Shown piece by piece: positions 1 through 18,500 of a stretch of DNA of 64,000 bases (position 1 is its first letter; each line of letters opens with the position of its first letter). The notes beneath the pieces were generated by a model. It did not search any database. It was not told where the DNA came from and saw only the letters and a program-made list of their open reading frames with translations. Source of the stretch: Archilochus colubris (taxonomy: Eukaryota; Chordata; Aves; Apodiformes; Trochilidae). The DNA lies in the NCBI GenBank assembly GCA_023079485.1, contig CM041092.1:9809127-9873126 (forward strand), read 5' to 3'. The translations under genes and the position numbers were made by a program.

Positions 1-7032
<7,032 letters not shown>

Positions 7033-8625
7033 TATTTCTCCAGGACTGATCGTGTGCTGAAACATAAACGTATGTGCCATGAGAACCGCGACAAGAAACC
7101 CAACAGAAGTGCCACCAAAGTTGGCTTTTTGCCATCAGAAGAAGATTCCGGCTTCTCTACTCCTATGAAAGACAGCTCCTTGCCAAAGAAGAAGAGGCAG
7201 AAAACGGAGAAAACAAAATCTGGGGATAAGGAAAGTGCAGACAAATCGGAACAGAAGAAGGACAAAAATGACTATTTGCCTTTGTACTCTTCCAGTACTA
7301 AAGTAAAAGATGAATACATGGTCGCGGAATACGCTGTGGAGATGCCGCACTCTTCGGTCAGCGGGACGCACCTGGAAGAGGCAAATTCTGGAGAAATACA
7401 CCCACCTAAGCTTGTGCTCAAAAAAGTGAACAGCAAGAGAAGTCTGAAGCAGCCACTTGAGCAAAGTCAAACCATTTCACCTTTATCTACGTATGAAGAC
7501 AACAAGGTTTCAAAGTATGCCTTTGATCTTGTGGATAAGCAAAGTTTACTGGACTCTGAAGGTAATGCTGACATTGATCAAGTTGACACGTTACAGGAAG
7601 GGCCCAGTAAACCTGTACACAGCAGCACTAATTATGATGATGCAATGCAGTTTTTAAAGAAGAAGAGGTATCTACAAGCAACTAGTAATAACAGTAGAGA
7701 ATATGCCTTGAATGTAAGTACCATAGCATCTCAACCTTCTGTAACACAGGCAGCTGTGGCCAGTGTCATTGATGAAACTGCTACAGCCTCAATATTAGAC
7801 ACACAAGCACTGAATGTTGAAATTAAAGGTAACCATGACAAAAATGTCATTCCAGATGAGGTACTACAAACTCTGTTAGATCATTATTCACACAAGGCTA
7901 ATGGACAACACGAGATATCTTTCAGTGTCGCTGACACTGAGGTGACCTCCAGTATATCAATCAATTCTTCTGAAGTGTCCGAGGTCACCCAATCTGAGAC
8001 AGTTGGAACAAGCTCTCAAGCTTCCTCATCAGACAAAGCTAGTATGTTACAAGAATATTCAAAGTTTTTGCAACAAGCTTTGGACAGAACTAGCCAAAAT
8101 GATGCCTATTTGAACAACCCGAGCCTTAATTTTGTGACTGATAACCAGACTCTTACAACCCAGCCAGCATTTCCTTCCATGGAGAAGGTCTACACATCCA
8201 TACCCGTCAATAGCTTCCGATCGGGAATGAACTCTCCGTTGAGAACAACTCCGGACAAGTCTCATTTTGGACTAATGGTTAGTGATTCGCAGCACCCTTT
8301 TCCCTTTTCAGGTGATGAAGCAAATCATTCTTCTTCCTCCTCAACACAGGACTTCTTGGATCAAGTGACTTCTCAGAAGAAAGCAGAGGCACAGCCTGTT
8401 CATCAAGCATATCAAATTAGTTCCTTTGAGCAGCCCTTTAGGGCTCAGTACCATGGGGCAAGAGCTGGAATATCATCTCAGTTTAGCACTGCCAATGGAC
8501 AGGTGAACCTTCGGGGACCAGGGACAAGTGCTGATTTCCCAGAATTTCCCTTGGTGAATGTAAATGATAGCAGAGCTGGGATGACTTCTTCACCCGATGC
8601 CACAACGGGCCAGACTTTTGGCTAA
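7033..8625 (+). CDS. ZNF148: ZNF148 last coding exon: end of finger 4 and full C-terminal regulatory region
   Basis: This terminal coding exon supplies 530 residues and stops at TAA 8623-8625. It opens with [16 protein letters not shown], which provides the two histidine ligands of zinc finger 4. A lysine-rich nuclear-localisation-type segment ([10 protein letters not shown], near 7180-7215) follows, then a charged linker, a second basic patch (FLKKKRYL, near 7650), and a long serine/threonine/glutamine-rich low-complexity tail. The tail ends in [12 protein letters not shown], which I recognise as the ZNF148 C-terminus. The three exons in the window together give about 598 residues, against about 794 for the whole mammalian protein, so roughly the last three quarters is here. 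The frame is open with no frameshift or premature stop. The reading frame runs open through the acceptor from an intronic ATG, so a naive gene call would start 12 nt too early. Confidence 0.97.
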   Translation, partial: YFSRTDRVLKHKRMCHENRDKKPNRSATKVGFLPSEEDSGFSTPMKDSSLPKKKRQKTEKTKSGDKESADKSEQKKDKNDYLPLYSSSTKVKDEYMVAEYAVEMPHSSVSGTHLEEANSGEIHPPKLVLKKVNSKRSLKQPLEQSQTISPLSTYEDNKVSKYAFDLVDKQSLLDSEGNADIDQVDTLQEGPSKPVHSSTNYDDAMQFLKKKRYLQATSNNSREYALNVSTIASQPSVTQAAVASVIDETATASILDTQALNVEIKGNHDKNVIPDEVLQTLLDHYSHKANGQHEISFSVADTEVTSSISINSSEVSEVTQSETVGTSSQASSSDKASMLQEYSKFLQQALDRTSQNDAYLNNPSLNFVTDNQTLTTQPAFPSMEKVYTSIPVNSFRSGMNSPLRTTPDKSHFGLMVSDSQHPFPFSGDEANHSSSSSTQDFLDQVTSQKKAEAQPVHQAYQISSFEQPFRAQYHGARAGISSQFSTANGQVNLRGPGTSADFPEFPLVNVNDSRAGMTSSPDATTGQTFG

Positions 8626-8905
8626 GAAATATTTGTAAATAATACTGGCACTTTAGAACACATTTGTTAAAAGGGGGCTGCTCTGTATAAGGTGGAGTTC
8701 TGTACAGCTTTTAAGAGCGCTATGTTAAAACAAAAGTAAGCTGATACTAGCAAGACCAATAACTGCTTCCTTTCTTTTTTCTTTTCTTTTTTTTTTTTGG
8801 TTAGTCACCAGTCATTGAACTGCCTGTTGTTGGTGTCCCCATCAAAGGCAGTTTATTATTCACTTGTTTGAATACAGAAAGTATTTTACCTTCTATGAAA
8901 TTTAA

Positions 8906-8911
8906 AATAAA
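8906..8911 (+). terminator. ZNF148: Candidate proximal polyadenylation signal of ZNF148
   Basis: AATAAA about 280 nt after the stop codon, followed by a T/G-rich stretch (GATTGTTTTGTTACTGG) about 30-45 nt downstream, as expected for a downstream element. It would give a short-UTR isoform. Usage is inferred, not shown. Confidence 0.4.
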
Positions 8912-10183
8912 CAAAATCCCCAGGTAAGACTTTCCCCCATGATTGTTTTGTTACTGGTTTCCTTGTGTGCTTTGGGAGGACAGTTTGTTGTCTGATCCTA
9001 TTCATTTGTCATTTCTAAGCTTGTCAGCATAGTCATTGCTCTTCAGCAGGGAATCAACATGTACGAAACACACAGAATAAACAGTAAGTTTCAAAGTGAA
9101 GAGAATATGGCTTTAAAATATGGCATTTTATAGAAAAATAATGTTTCTTCCATCTCTTGCAAAAATAATTTTAGATCATGTGCCCTCTAGTTCTTTGCAT
9201 TATCTTGCGTTGTGTTTGGAGGAAAAAATTAATTCTGATAGACTAACCCTACTATTTAAAAGTCTAATTAATTTAAAAATACTTTTAAAACTTTTTTAAG
9301 CAAAATGCCTAACTGCTAAAGCCTTTACTTCATTCCTGAAGTAATGTGTATTTCTTTGTACAGCTGAATCTAGATGTAACTTTTTAATTACTTTTTCATA
9401 TGCAGATATCAAGATTTTGAAGTTTTAGTTAAAATACGCTGTAGATTACATTCCCAATTGCATAATGCTTACACAAACTGTGTATTCCAGATTTAAAAGC
9501 TTAATTGTACCTTACCCTACATACTCGGAATGGTTAACATAGAGCACTTAGCCAACTTGATGGTTTTTAATGTCTCAAAAAAATAAAACCATTTTTAGGT
9601 TTGATACGGTTGCATCACTTTCATCTCATACAGTTCCAATAATTCTTTTCTCTTTACATCAAGATTGGGTATTCTTAGCTTCTGTAAAAACTGTTTTAAT
9701 TCCTTGTCTAGAATTGAGACAATTCAGATCATTAAATTGACTGAAGTATCCCCGAAAGCTGAAGAATTGGGCATTCAAATTCCCTGTCTTTTTAGCGTTT
9801 GCTTAGTGAAAATCATTACAATTTTCCCAACCAGAACCACTGAGTAATGCTAGTGAACAGGATTTCTTTTTCCAGCATAGGTGAGTGATCAGATGTTTTC
9901 GTTGCATTTCACAGTATAAATAAACTGCAAAGTTTATCCCTGTACCATGAATATGTTTTTTTGAATAGTACTTTGTCTTGAAGTATGCAGTATGGTACGA
10001 TAAGTAGTTCTGTGTGCATTTTTAAGGTGGTAAGATTTGAGTAGCATAACTATTGTGTAGTTTAAGTTAACAAGTTACAGATTTTTGAACTGTATGTTCA
10101 TTCTATTGCACCTTCCCTAAAGGGACACTGTCTGGTAGTTTTAAGGCAGTTTAAGCCTATTGTGGGCTGATTAACCAGGGAAA

Positions 10184-10258
10184 AACACACACACACACAC
10201 ACACACATACGTGTGTGTATATATATATATATGTATGTATGTATGTATGCATGTATAC
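10184..10258 (+). repeat. Compound microsatellite (AC)n-(GT)n-(AT)n-(GTAT)n
   Basis: An (AC) run to about 10207 is followed by ATAC, (GT)4, an (AT) run and about five GTAT units. The AC and GT blocks are mutually complementary across a very short spacer, so the RNA or single-stranded DNA could form a hairpin. It lies in the inferred ZNF148 3' UTR and is probably length-polymorphic. Confidence 0.9.
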
Positions 10259-12067
10259 GGGTTTTTTTTTGGTTTGGGTTTTTTATAGGATTACATCTGT
10301 CCCTTGACAGCACTATTTCTAGCTAGTATCTCTCAGATGAAGCTATCAGCTAGGAGAAGAGACTATGTCTCAAGGGGCTAAAATATATCTTGTCTTTTAA
10401 GACAGGACTTAGGCAAGACATTCAGCAGTTCCCACTTCTTCCCAAAGCAGGAGCAGTGTTTTTCTTAATTTTCATTGTTAGGAAACTGACCCACTCCATC
10501 TGTTTTCCCTAACGGGATCACTGTTACAGCACTAACTTCACTTGGTACCATTCAGGGAGAAAGTGCACTTGTTATCAACAGCTGTCTTCTCACATTGACG
10601 AGAAATACAATTTATGTAAATTTCTTGGTTAGTACTTTTGTATAAGGAGATGGGTTCTGGTTGGATCCATTGACCCTGTATATGAGATAGGAAGGTGTTT
10701 CAGTGTGCTTTGACTTACCAGTAATTTTGTCTGCATATTTGGCCTTGTGTTAAGAATAAACATGAAGGGAAAATAGTAAATTCCTTAAGGATTTTAAATG
10801 ATAAATGTAAACAACTTTTTTTTGAAAGAATGTTTTTAAACTGATTCATGTCTCTCTGTTTTTCTTCCTTTATGGTCAGTTTGGGTTTTTTTGAATTTCC
10901 ATTCCAGTTTGCAGAGATACAGTACTTATGGCCCCTGTATCCAAGGAAGCCACCTCTTGTAGCAGGTTTCATTTTTGGTGTTTCATTTCCATGACATCCC
11001 ACCTTTTGCTGCCTGAATAATACTGTGTTGGCATCTTTGTTCTAGTGCCCTGTTGTTCCAAGTAGATTACCATTAATAGTGCTATTCAGTAAGTACAACA
11101 GGCAGCAAAAGCCAAAATAAAATAAAAGGGCTAGATTATTATTGCACTTTTCTGGCCTGGTAGGGAGGTAAGAGGAATAAAGCCTGCTTCTCCCAGAGGA
11201 GATTGACTGGGGTTAATTTTAAAAAATTATTGCATTGTTCCTCTGCTGTGAGAATGTGATCAGAAGGGAGTAGCTCTCAGTCCATGCCATCTTCACACTT
11301 AGGAACCACTGCCTGGGTGTGAGTGAGCAAACTACTGAACAGAGTGAAGGAACCTGCTCTTCCCCAGAGCAAAGTGGGAATCAGATGAGGAATAATCAGA
11401 TGAGGTTACTGCTTATGTTGCAGCTCATTCCCTTGCCTGCTGCTGAGCCACTGCAGCTCTACTCTGTGCCTTAGGACAGGTTGTGAAGTCACCATCTGGC
11501 CCCACAGGGGCTATCTCATAGGCATCTTCCACATATCCAATTAAAAGGGTGGTGTGAGTAGTTGATACACTGATGCTTTGAGCTTTCTGTGCTGGAGGAA
11601 TCCACTGAATATACTGCTATGATTTCCTGAGTACATGCCCTTTTATTCTGGAGTAAGCGTGTATGTAGTTCTGGGAGGTTTACCTAAGTAATAAGCTCTT
11701 GCCTGTTTAATAATCTCATTATTTAATAGCATTTTCAACTGCTCATGTTTTGCTTCTTTTAACCTGCTAGAGGTGCACACTCTTAATATTTTCTCTGTTC
11801 ATTTTTATTAGCTGTCTGTGCATGTCAGGAAAAAAGTGACTTTGGTTTTCTGTTTGGATCCTTACTGATCATGTTCAGTTGGTCAGCATAAGGCTGGGGT
11901 GAGCATTTATATTCCACAGAGCTAAAAACAGACATTCTTACCTTAAAGTCATGTAAGCACTGAACATGTGTGTGTGTGTGTGTAACGTGGAATTTTTTGG
12001 GGATATCTCTTGGTGATAGAGCAACAATGATTTTTAAAGAGGAAATTGATGAAATTTATTGCTAAAC

Positions 12068-12122
12068 TGTATATATACATATACACACACACACAATACC
12101 TGTGTGTGTATATATATACACA
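12068..12122 (+). repeat. Inverted dinucleotide microsatellite (AT/AC)n...(TG/TA)n
   Basis: A TATACACACACA arm (from about 12080) faces TGTGTGTGTATA (12101-12112) across a loop of about 9 nt. This gives a stem of at least 12 bp that can slip in register. Flanking TATA steps on both sides could extend the structure imperfectly. Confidence 0.85.
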
Positions 12123-14839
12123 CGCACATATTAGTAGACCAGATTTGGTCCTAAATTACTTGACAGTGTCCCTTTTAGCATGAATTCTTTGATATGGTTT
12201 ATCATTAATAAAACAGACAATGAAGGAATCAGCTTGTAATGGTATACTAATAGGCATTTACATTTTCTTAATTTGATTTGAGAATGAATTAATCATAAAT
12301 TACAAGGTTTGGGGAGAGGAATTAACCATGTGTATCACTGTATGTTGGTTTACAAATAACAACAAAAAACAATTTAAATTGGATGATAAAAGAACTATGA
12401 TTATGATCTTCTGTCTCCTAGTGTTGTCTTTAGGAAAATTGTGTTTCAAGAAGAAAATAGGACAAGAAAGTGTTCATGTGAAATAACACTTGTATTATTT
12501 TTATATCGTACTTGTCAATTTTTTGGATGGGAGCTTTTAATTGTTAATTGAGAAGTACAGTAAAATCTTGCTAATTCGCTGACCACTAATCAGAGCATCT
12601 GAGAGGTTCATACATCCCTGATGGTCTCTTCCCCACCTCTCTGCAGTGGTCTCAAAAGTACTGTAGTGAGGTCTGATATGAGTAATACTGCACTGCTTCA
12701 CCCAAGTATACTACAGAATCAGAGCTGGTATACTGGGAGTTCGAAGGAGTATTGAAAACTAAATTACAGTTGTCAAAATAAATGAACAAAGTACATTTTG
12801 TGATGTGACATCTTTGCCTTTATTGCCTGCTTCTTCACTGTTTTGAAAATTGTAATTTGTAAAGGGTTTCTGAGGCATTGCTGCGAATTATTGGGGTTCT
12901 ACTGTAACTTTTGAATTTTATTCTGAAGTATTCATGTTCTCCTGTGAAAACTTTCCACCTGGACAGATACATTATATTCCATGCTCGTTCAGAATATTTT
13001 TATAGTATTTGTATCATATATAGTAACTATTTGAAATGAACCAGAATATTTGGATGAATCCACTCTGAATTTTGCAGCATTGGATTACTTTCTGTATGTA
13101 TATTTGCTAACTAAACTTTCTTGGCTTTGAGAGCTTTGATTTTTATTCTTCTTTTTTCCTCTTGTTTTAATACCGTTACAAACTGCAGGGAAAATCCTGA
13201 TACACCTGGGAATCCATTGGGAAATGCTCACAGGCAGAAAAATGCATATGCAGTCGGTACCAGTACACATGTGAACTTTCAAATTACATGGTCGGTACTG
13301 AAGCAAATGAATAATGTTACAGTTTCCTAGTGTTAAATTTTTCACTGAAATGAAGCCTTGTAACTTTGAAAGTTCCTTCAACTTACAGTAATGCATGGTT
13401 GTTAGGCATGTAATGCATTTAGCTAAAACTCACTTTGCAAAGGACAAGTACTAAGAAAGTATAACTGCTAATGGAAAGACATGTCTTTAAGTTAAAATTT
13501 AAACTTTTGCTCGGTTTTGATTTGCTTTGTGTCAGGAAAATAAATTTATAATCGCTTTGGCTCTACTCAGCATATAAAACCTTACGTTTCCTTTGTAAAA
13601 AAAATCACATCTTTTGGTAGGAAATGCAAACTGAGGCAAGCAAACATTTCTAAGGGTTGTTTCTTGCTTTCCTTAATCCAATGGATGGAAAGGTAATATT
13701 GTGTAAACAACATTATTTTATTTTTTTATGCAATATCATGCTGTAAATATGATTTATCAAATAAGGATGTACCTATGATTGAATCTTTGATTCTGCACAG
13801 CTAGAGTTTATATATAAATATAAATGTGTCTTGACAATCAAGGACTTATGTCAGTCTTCCTTTATGACGTTTCTTATTGTTATGCATTCCATTTGTTTGA
13901 TTTGAGTATTTGTAATGTCTGTACAGTATGTAATGTTTTTATAGCTTGTTTTAAAAAACAATGAAAAAAGCCTGTAAATACATAACAAAGTGATTGCAGT
14001 ACGGCTCTGTTAGGAGGCACATGATGATGTACTGTTTGCAAGCAATAATCCATGGCAGTGCTAACTTCACAACTAGCATAAGGATAAGTTCCAAAAATAA
14101 CTTTGGGAGTTAATAGCCTTGTTTGAGTTAATAATGGATATTCTTACTCATTTCTTTTATAAATAAATTCAAATGCCCTCCTGCTGGAGTATCTTAACAT
14201 TGTTTACACAGCACAACTTCAGTCACAGAGGGGACAGTCTTTAGATCTATGGCTTCATCTGTGCACACTTTGAGTAAGAAATGAATGGCTTGGCTGCACT
14301 TCTGCGAGATGAGGAAGACTGCAAAAGTCGAATAGCTCTGTATCTAAAGGAGGAGCAATACTATTCTGCTTCTGTGCTGATTCCTGGCAATTCCTCTACT
14401 TAAATTTGGAGTCTTTTTAATTCCTGATACTGAACTGATGAGACCTGGGCCTCCCATAGAAAGGAGTAGTCCTTTTCTTATTTCATATGCAGATACGCAG
14501 TGAACTTAATGAGTCTTCACCTCTTCATACGAGTTGTGTATTTTTTGAATTATGAGATGATGAGATGGGTTTATTCTGATAAACTATATGTCAAACTTAT
14601 AGTTTGAATTGAAAGGTATTAGACTGTACAGAGCAGCATAACTATTTGAACAGACTTCACTGATTTAGGACCCCCCACCCCCCGATTTATAAATGTATAT
14701 GACCTGCATTTTATAGAAAAAAAAATGTTTTTAAATGCTAGTCATTTATATAATATGTGCTTTGAAGGATTTGCTAGTCCACTTCTGTCACTTTTAGTAC
14801 ACTGGTATCTTTTATATGTAATGTATGCTTTTTAGTATT

Positions 14840-14858
14840 ATTATTATTATTATTGTAG
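14840..14858 (+). repeat. (ATT)n microsatellite
   Basis: Short run of about six ATT units in the inferred distal 3' UTR of ZNF148. Confidence 0.8.
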
Positions 14859-14995
14859 TAAAAGCATTTCAGCAGGAGGAATTTTGCAACAGTATGAGGG
14901 GCTGAAATTTTCATTGTCAGAAATGAATTATACTGGACTTTGTCTGTGTAGTCTTGTCTTTATTTTAATACTGTCCAGAAGGGAACTTGGAATTC

Positions 14996-15001
14996 AATAA
15001 A
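14996..15001 (+). terminator. ZNF148: Candidate distal polyadenylation signal of ZNF148
   Basis: AATAAA followed within about 20 nt by a T-rich downstream element (CCTCCTTTTATTTTG). Its distance of 6.4 kb from the stop matches the very long 3' UTR known for this gene. Other AATAAA hexamers at 15223 and near 16187 compete. Confidence 0.35.
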
Positions 15002-15495
15002 GCAAGTGGCCTCCTTTTATTTTGAAGGCATACTATGTAGTGCTGAATTGGATCTGGAAATATAATTAATTTGAAGACAGAGAAATTAGTACAAAATCTA
15101 GTGTACAGAATAAATTGTGTTATGAAAAACCTGATGATATATATAGTGGAACACTGTTACAGTGCATTTTCTGATATAGTGTTATTTTCCTCAAGTCCAT
15201 ATGCCTTCTTTGTATTTCAGTTAATAAAAAGGAAAAAAAAATCCATTTAGGTAAATTTAGAACTATAAGTTCATTTCAATGATGATACAGAGTTTCTTTA
15301 TCCTACAACATCTATTCCGTCCCTTCATTATCAGGCAAAGGACTGTAATCTGAGTTCCAGCAGTAAGACTATTACTGTATATAGGTGAGAGACGTTTTTG
15401 TAGGAACCTGGAAAGTATGAATTTGTATACTCCTTTCTGACAGAAATCAGTATGTGAGTCTTTATTTCTGTGAAATGAGGAATTTCCTGATGGCA

Positions 15496-15544
15496 AGAGA
15501 GAGAGAGAGAGAGAGAGTGTGTGTGCGTGTGTGTGTGTGTGTGT
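15496..15544 (+). repeat. Compound microsatellite (AG)n-(TG)n
   Basis: About eleven AG units switch directly to a TG run with one GC interruption. It lies beyond the inferred ZNF148 3' end. The strand is purine-rich in the first half and alternating purine-pyrimidine in the second. Confidence 0.9.
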
Positions 15545-18500
15545 AGGTACATGAAAGATATTTAGATCTCATGGCAAAAATGATACAAGTATAAAAGGAT
15601 TTAATGTAGTTCAACACATCACTTAGATTTAATATGTAAAAGAAATATTTAAATTTCATAATTCCTTAAAAAGAGAAAAATAGTTTTGCAGGAAACAAAA
15701 CTATTTGGATAGCAGGCTTGACCAAATGAATTTTTTTGGTTAAACTTGATATATTTTAAGTGATTCTATTTCTGCCTTTATTTCTGCCCTAGAAGCAACT
15801 TAAAATATTTTGGGAGTTACTCTTCCTGTTCAGTTGACTGTGAGTGTAATTTATACCATGGTTTATAAAATGTGGCATGAAGGATTGGATTGTTTTATCT
15901 GTACAATACAGTGAAAGATTGCTTTTTAAATTTGATTTACATAATCATGGTGAATGGTATTGTATTCTAGGATTGATTTATTCATTAAGTGAATTAATGA
16001 GTTTCATCTTTTGACATTACTGTTTTCTTAATGGTTAACTTAGTCTTTTTGGGTTTATAATACCCTTCTGTGTATTGTGATACTAAGGGAAGTTTTGGTT
16101 TTGCTTTATTTTTAATTAAACTAATAGTTTGATAATTTATATTTGCAAATGATGCATTTCAAATGTGGTCACTTGCTGTTTGAAAAATAAAAATATAGAA
16201 TACTGTTTTATGAATAGACTTAGCAGCATTTTTCATGTTAGATAATTTCAAACAAAATTTTAATGAGACAGCTGAAGGCGTGTAAAGCTACGTAGTATGC
16301 AAGAACTGAAGTGATTTTCAACAATGTGATGAAATATTTAAATATTTGATTTGATTTGAGGGTTTGCTTCCCCTTTGGATAGCCTTCTTGCCTCCTTTGA
16401 TTATAGGAAACAGAATATCTGACCTTAATTCTTATCCTGGACTTTTTAGAAGATTGCACTGGAATCACTTTAATAGAAACACCTAGTATTAGACCAGCGT
16501 TCCTTTTTTGACTCTTGTTTATACTTGAGGGAATATATTCAGTGCCAGCAACTCTTCATGCAAATGAGAATCAGGACTTTCTTTTAATCTCAGCTGCAAG
16601 AAAAGGAAACTTGAGTAATCAAGTATTTAGCCTCTTGGCTAAGGATGTGCCATGTGTGCACCAGGATCTTTTGTAGTGTGTGTAGTATACAGAGTATTTA
16701 ATATGTAACAGATTTTTTTTTTTTTAATCGTTGAAGCAAATATGTCAAAACCATTGAAGATCATAGCAATTATGCACTTAAAAAACCAGAAATGTGCCCT
16801 GTAGCATTACTTACTGATAATTTAGTTTTCTCACCTTTATTTATTCATGTGTTAAAGGCATTGTTTTCCCTGAATGTTTTGGTAGGATCACTTCTGATAA
16901 AGACTTGATTGCTGTGAAATGCTTGGCTCTCTGGGTTTTACTTCCTGTAAGAACAAATTTTGTATAAGAAAATGTTAAAAGCTGCCCAATACCTTTTACA
17001 GTGAAAAGAAAAGTAATCTTGTGAAGTTCTGTGTTTAAACTTGAGATGAAAGTGAGCTGTGTTGAGGATGTCAGATGCTCCTCACCTCTTTTGCAGCCCC
17101 TGTCCTGGTTCTGTGTTTCATAATTCTGAATTGTGGGTGCACCCTGCAGTGTGCCTGAGTAAGCAGCGTCTGTGTGCTCAGCCCCCCTGCTTGTCTTCAG
17201 CTTGGTTATGTTCACTTACATTAATTATTCTTATTTGTTGTGGTTATGCAGTGGAAATAGGAAATCAAAGCTGCTAGTTTCTGCTTACTGATTTTCATTA
17301 TGTAAAAAGATAATGAAAAGAAGATATTTTTCAATATTTTAATGCTTAAAAGAATTGGCAGAACACTTAAGTTTTGTCTGGAGTGAGGAAAGGCCCATTA
17401 AATTAGCTTTTTTGCTTTAATTTTTTTTTCTAGGAGAAAACCAGTTTTCTGATTGGATATTTGTTTATTTAGATGGCTTTAAAAATCTCTCTCTCTCTGA
17501 AATCAATGTTTTTCTTGCACTGCATAGGAGAAGCTATTTGTAACCTCCAAGACAGGCAGCAGTTTAGGAAAGTAGATTTGGAGGTGGATTGGTTTAGGGA
17601 AGTGGTCTGGTAGAGTGTCCAGTTTGGCTGTCCTCCAATGCACTTACAAATCAACAGAAGATCATTTCCTACAGAATATTGTTTGCTTTTTTGTCTGCTT
17701 TAGTTGTCAACATACGGAGTTTAAAGAAGAGAGTTTTCCCCTGGGACAGCATGAGGGGGTTAAAAGGGAGCCCACGTTTGCTGTCCTTTCAGAAGCCAGC
17801 AGCCCTGCCCTGGCTCCTCAGGTAAGTTGCCTCCTCTGTGGCATCCTTCCCCTTTCTTCCCATCAGGGATGGTCTTTAGCTGCAGCATCTGCTCTGGCTT
17901 TTGAATTTCAAAGGCAGTCAAATGCATACACACCCGAGTTGCTGGCAGAAAATACCATGATTTGGGGAGGTTCCACCTTAAAATGTGTGTACGTGTGCAG
18001 GTGTCTTTTGCAGCCTATCCAACTACATCCCCTTTGCCAGAGTTGGTAGCTGTGCACATGATGCAGAAAGCATGGGATTGAGTTCCTTCCTCCATTATTT
18101 GTATTTTTGGGTGTTTGCTGTGTGTACAAGTAACTGCTGTTTTGGAGCCCATCTCCCTGGGCAGCTTTACCTGTCTTACACTGGACAGCCAAGGTGTGTT
18201 GCTGCATGGGAACTGTACACTGCTGTCTGCTGATAGCAAAGCAGCTTGAGTGGGGTTTTTTGATTTTTTTTTTTTCTTGGCCAGCAGCTGCACTGTTCAA
18301 GATTTTCAGCTGGAAATGTGGGTGCCTAGTCCCAAACAGAGCTTTGTGCTGCTGTCTTTTGACCTAAATCAGTATATTGGCAGTAGCTCATATGTAGCTG
18401 CTGTGATGTAGAGGTGTGTGTACCTTGGCTGCACAGCCTGGGAGAGTTAAGCTGGCCCAGTGATGGAGGTGCAAGCTGTGCCACTGAGCATGATAGTTTT

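Larger units (their letters stand above)
8626..15020 (+). other. ZNF148: Probable long 3' UTR of ZNF148
   Basis: AT-rich, stop-dense sequence follows directly after the ZNF148 stop. Mammalian ZNF148 has a multi-kilobase 3' UTR, and nothing here suggests another gene. AATAAA hexamers occur at 8906, 9076, 9582, 9919 and 14996, among others. The distal end is set here, by inference only, just after the 14996 signal, which is followed by a G/T-rich stretch. A longer form using signals at 15223 or near 16187 is possible. UGUAHAUA Pumilio-type elements lie at 8634, 12068, 13742 and 13973. Two CA/TG microsatellite hairpins lie at about 10184-10258 and 12068-12122. Transcript data would be needed to fix the 3' end. 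Confidence 0.55.

Noticed and set aside
7135..7470. Antisense frame over the ZNF148 last exon
   Set aside because: It is a shadow of a strongly coding exon on the + strand.
17615..18049. 144-codon + strand frame in the intergenic region
   Set aside because: No homology recognised and no supporting structure. Overlapping frames on both strands are equally long, which suggests chance.
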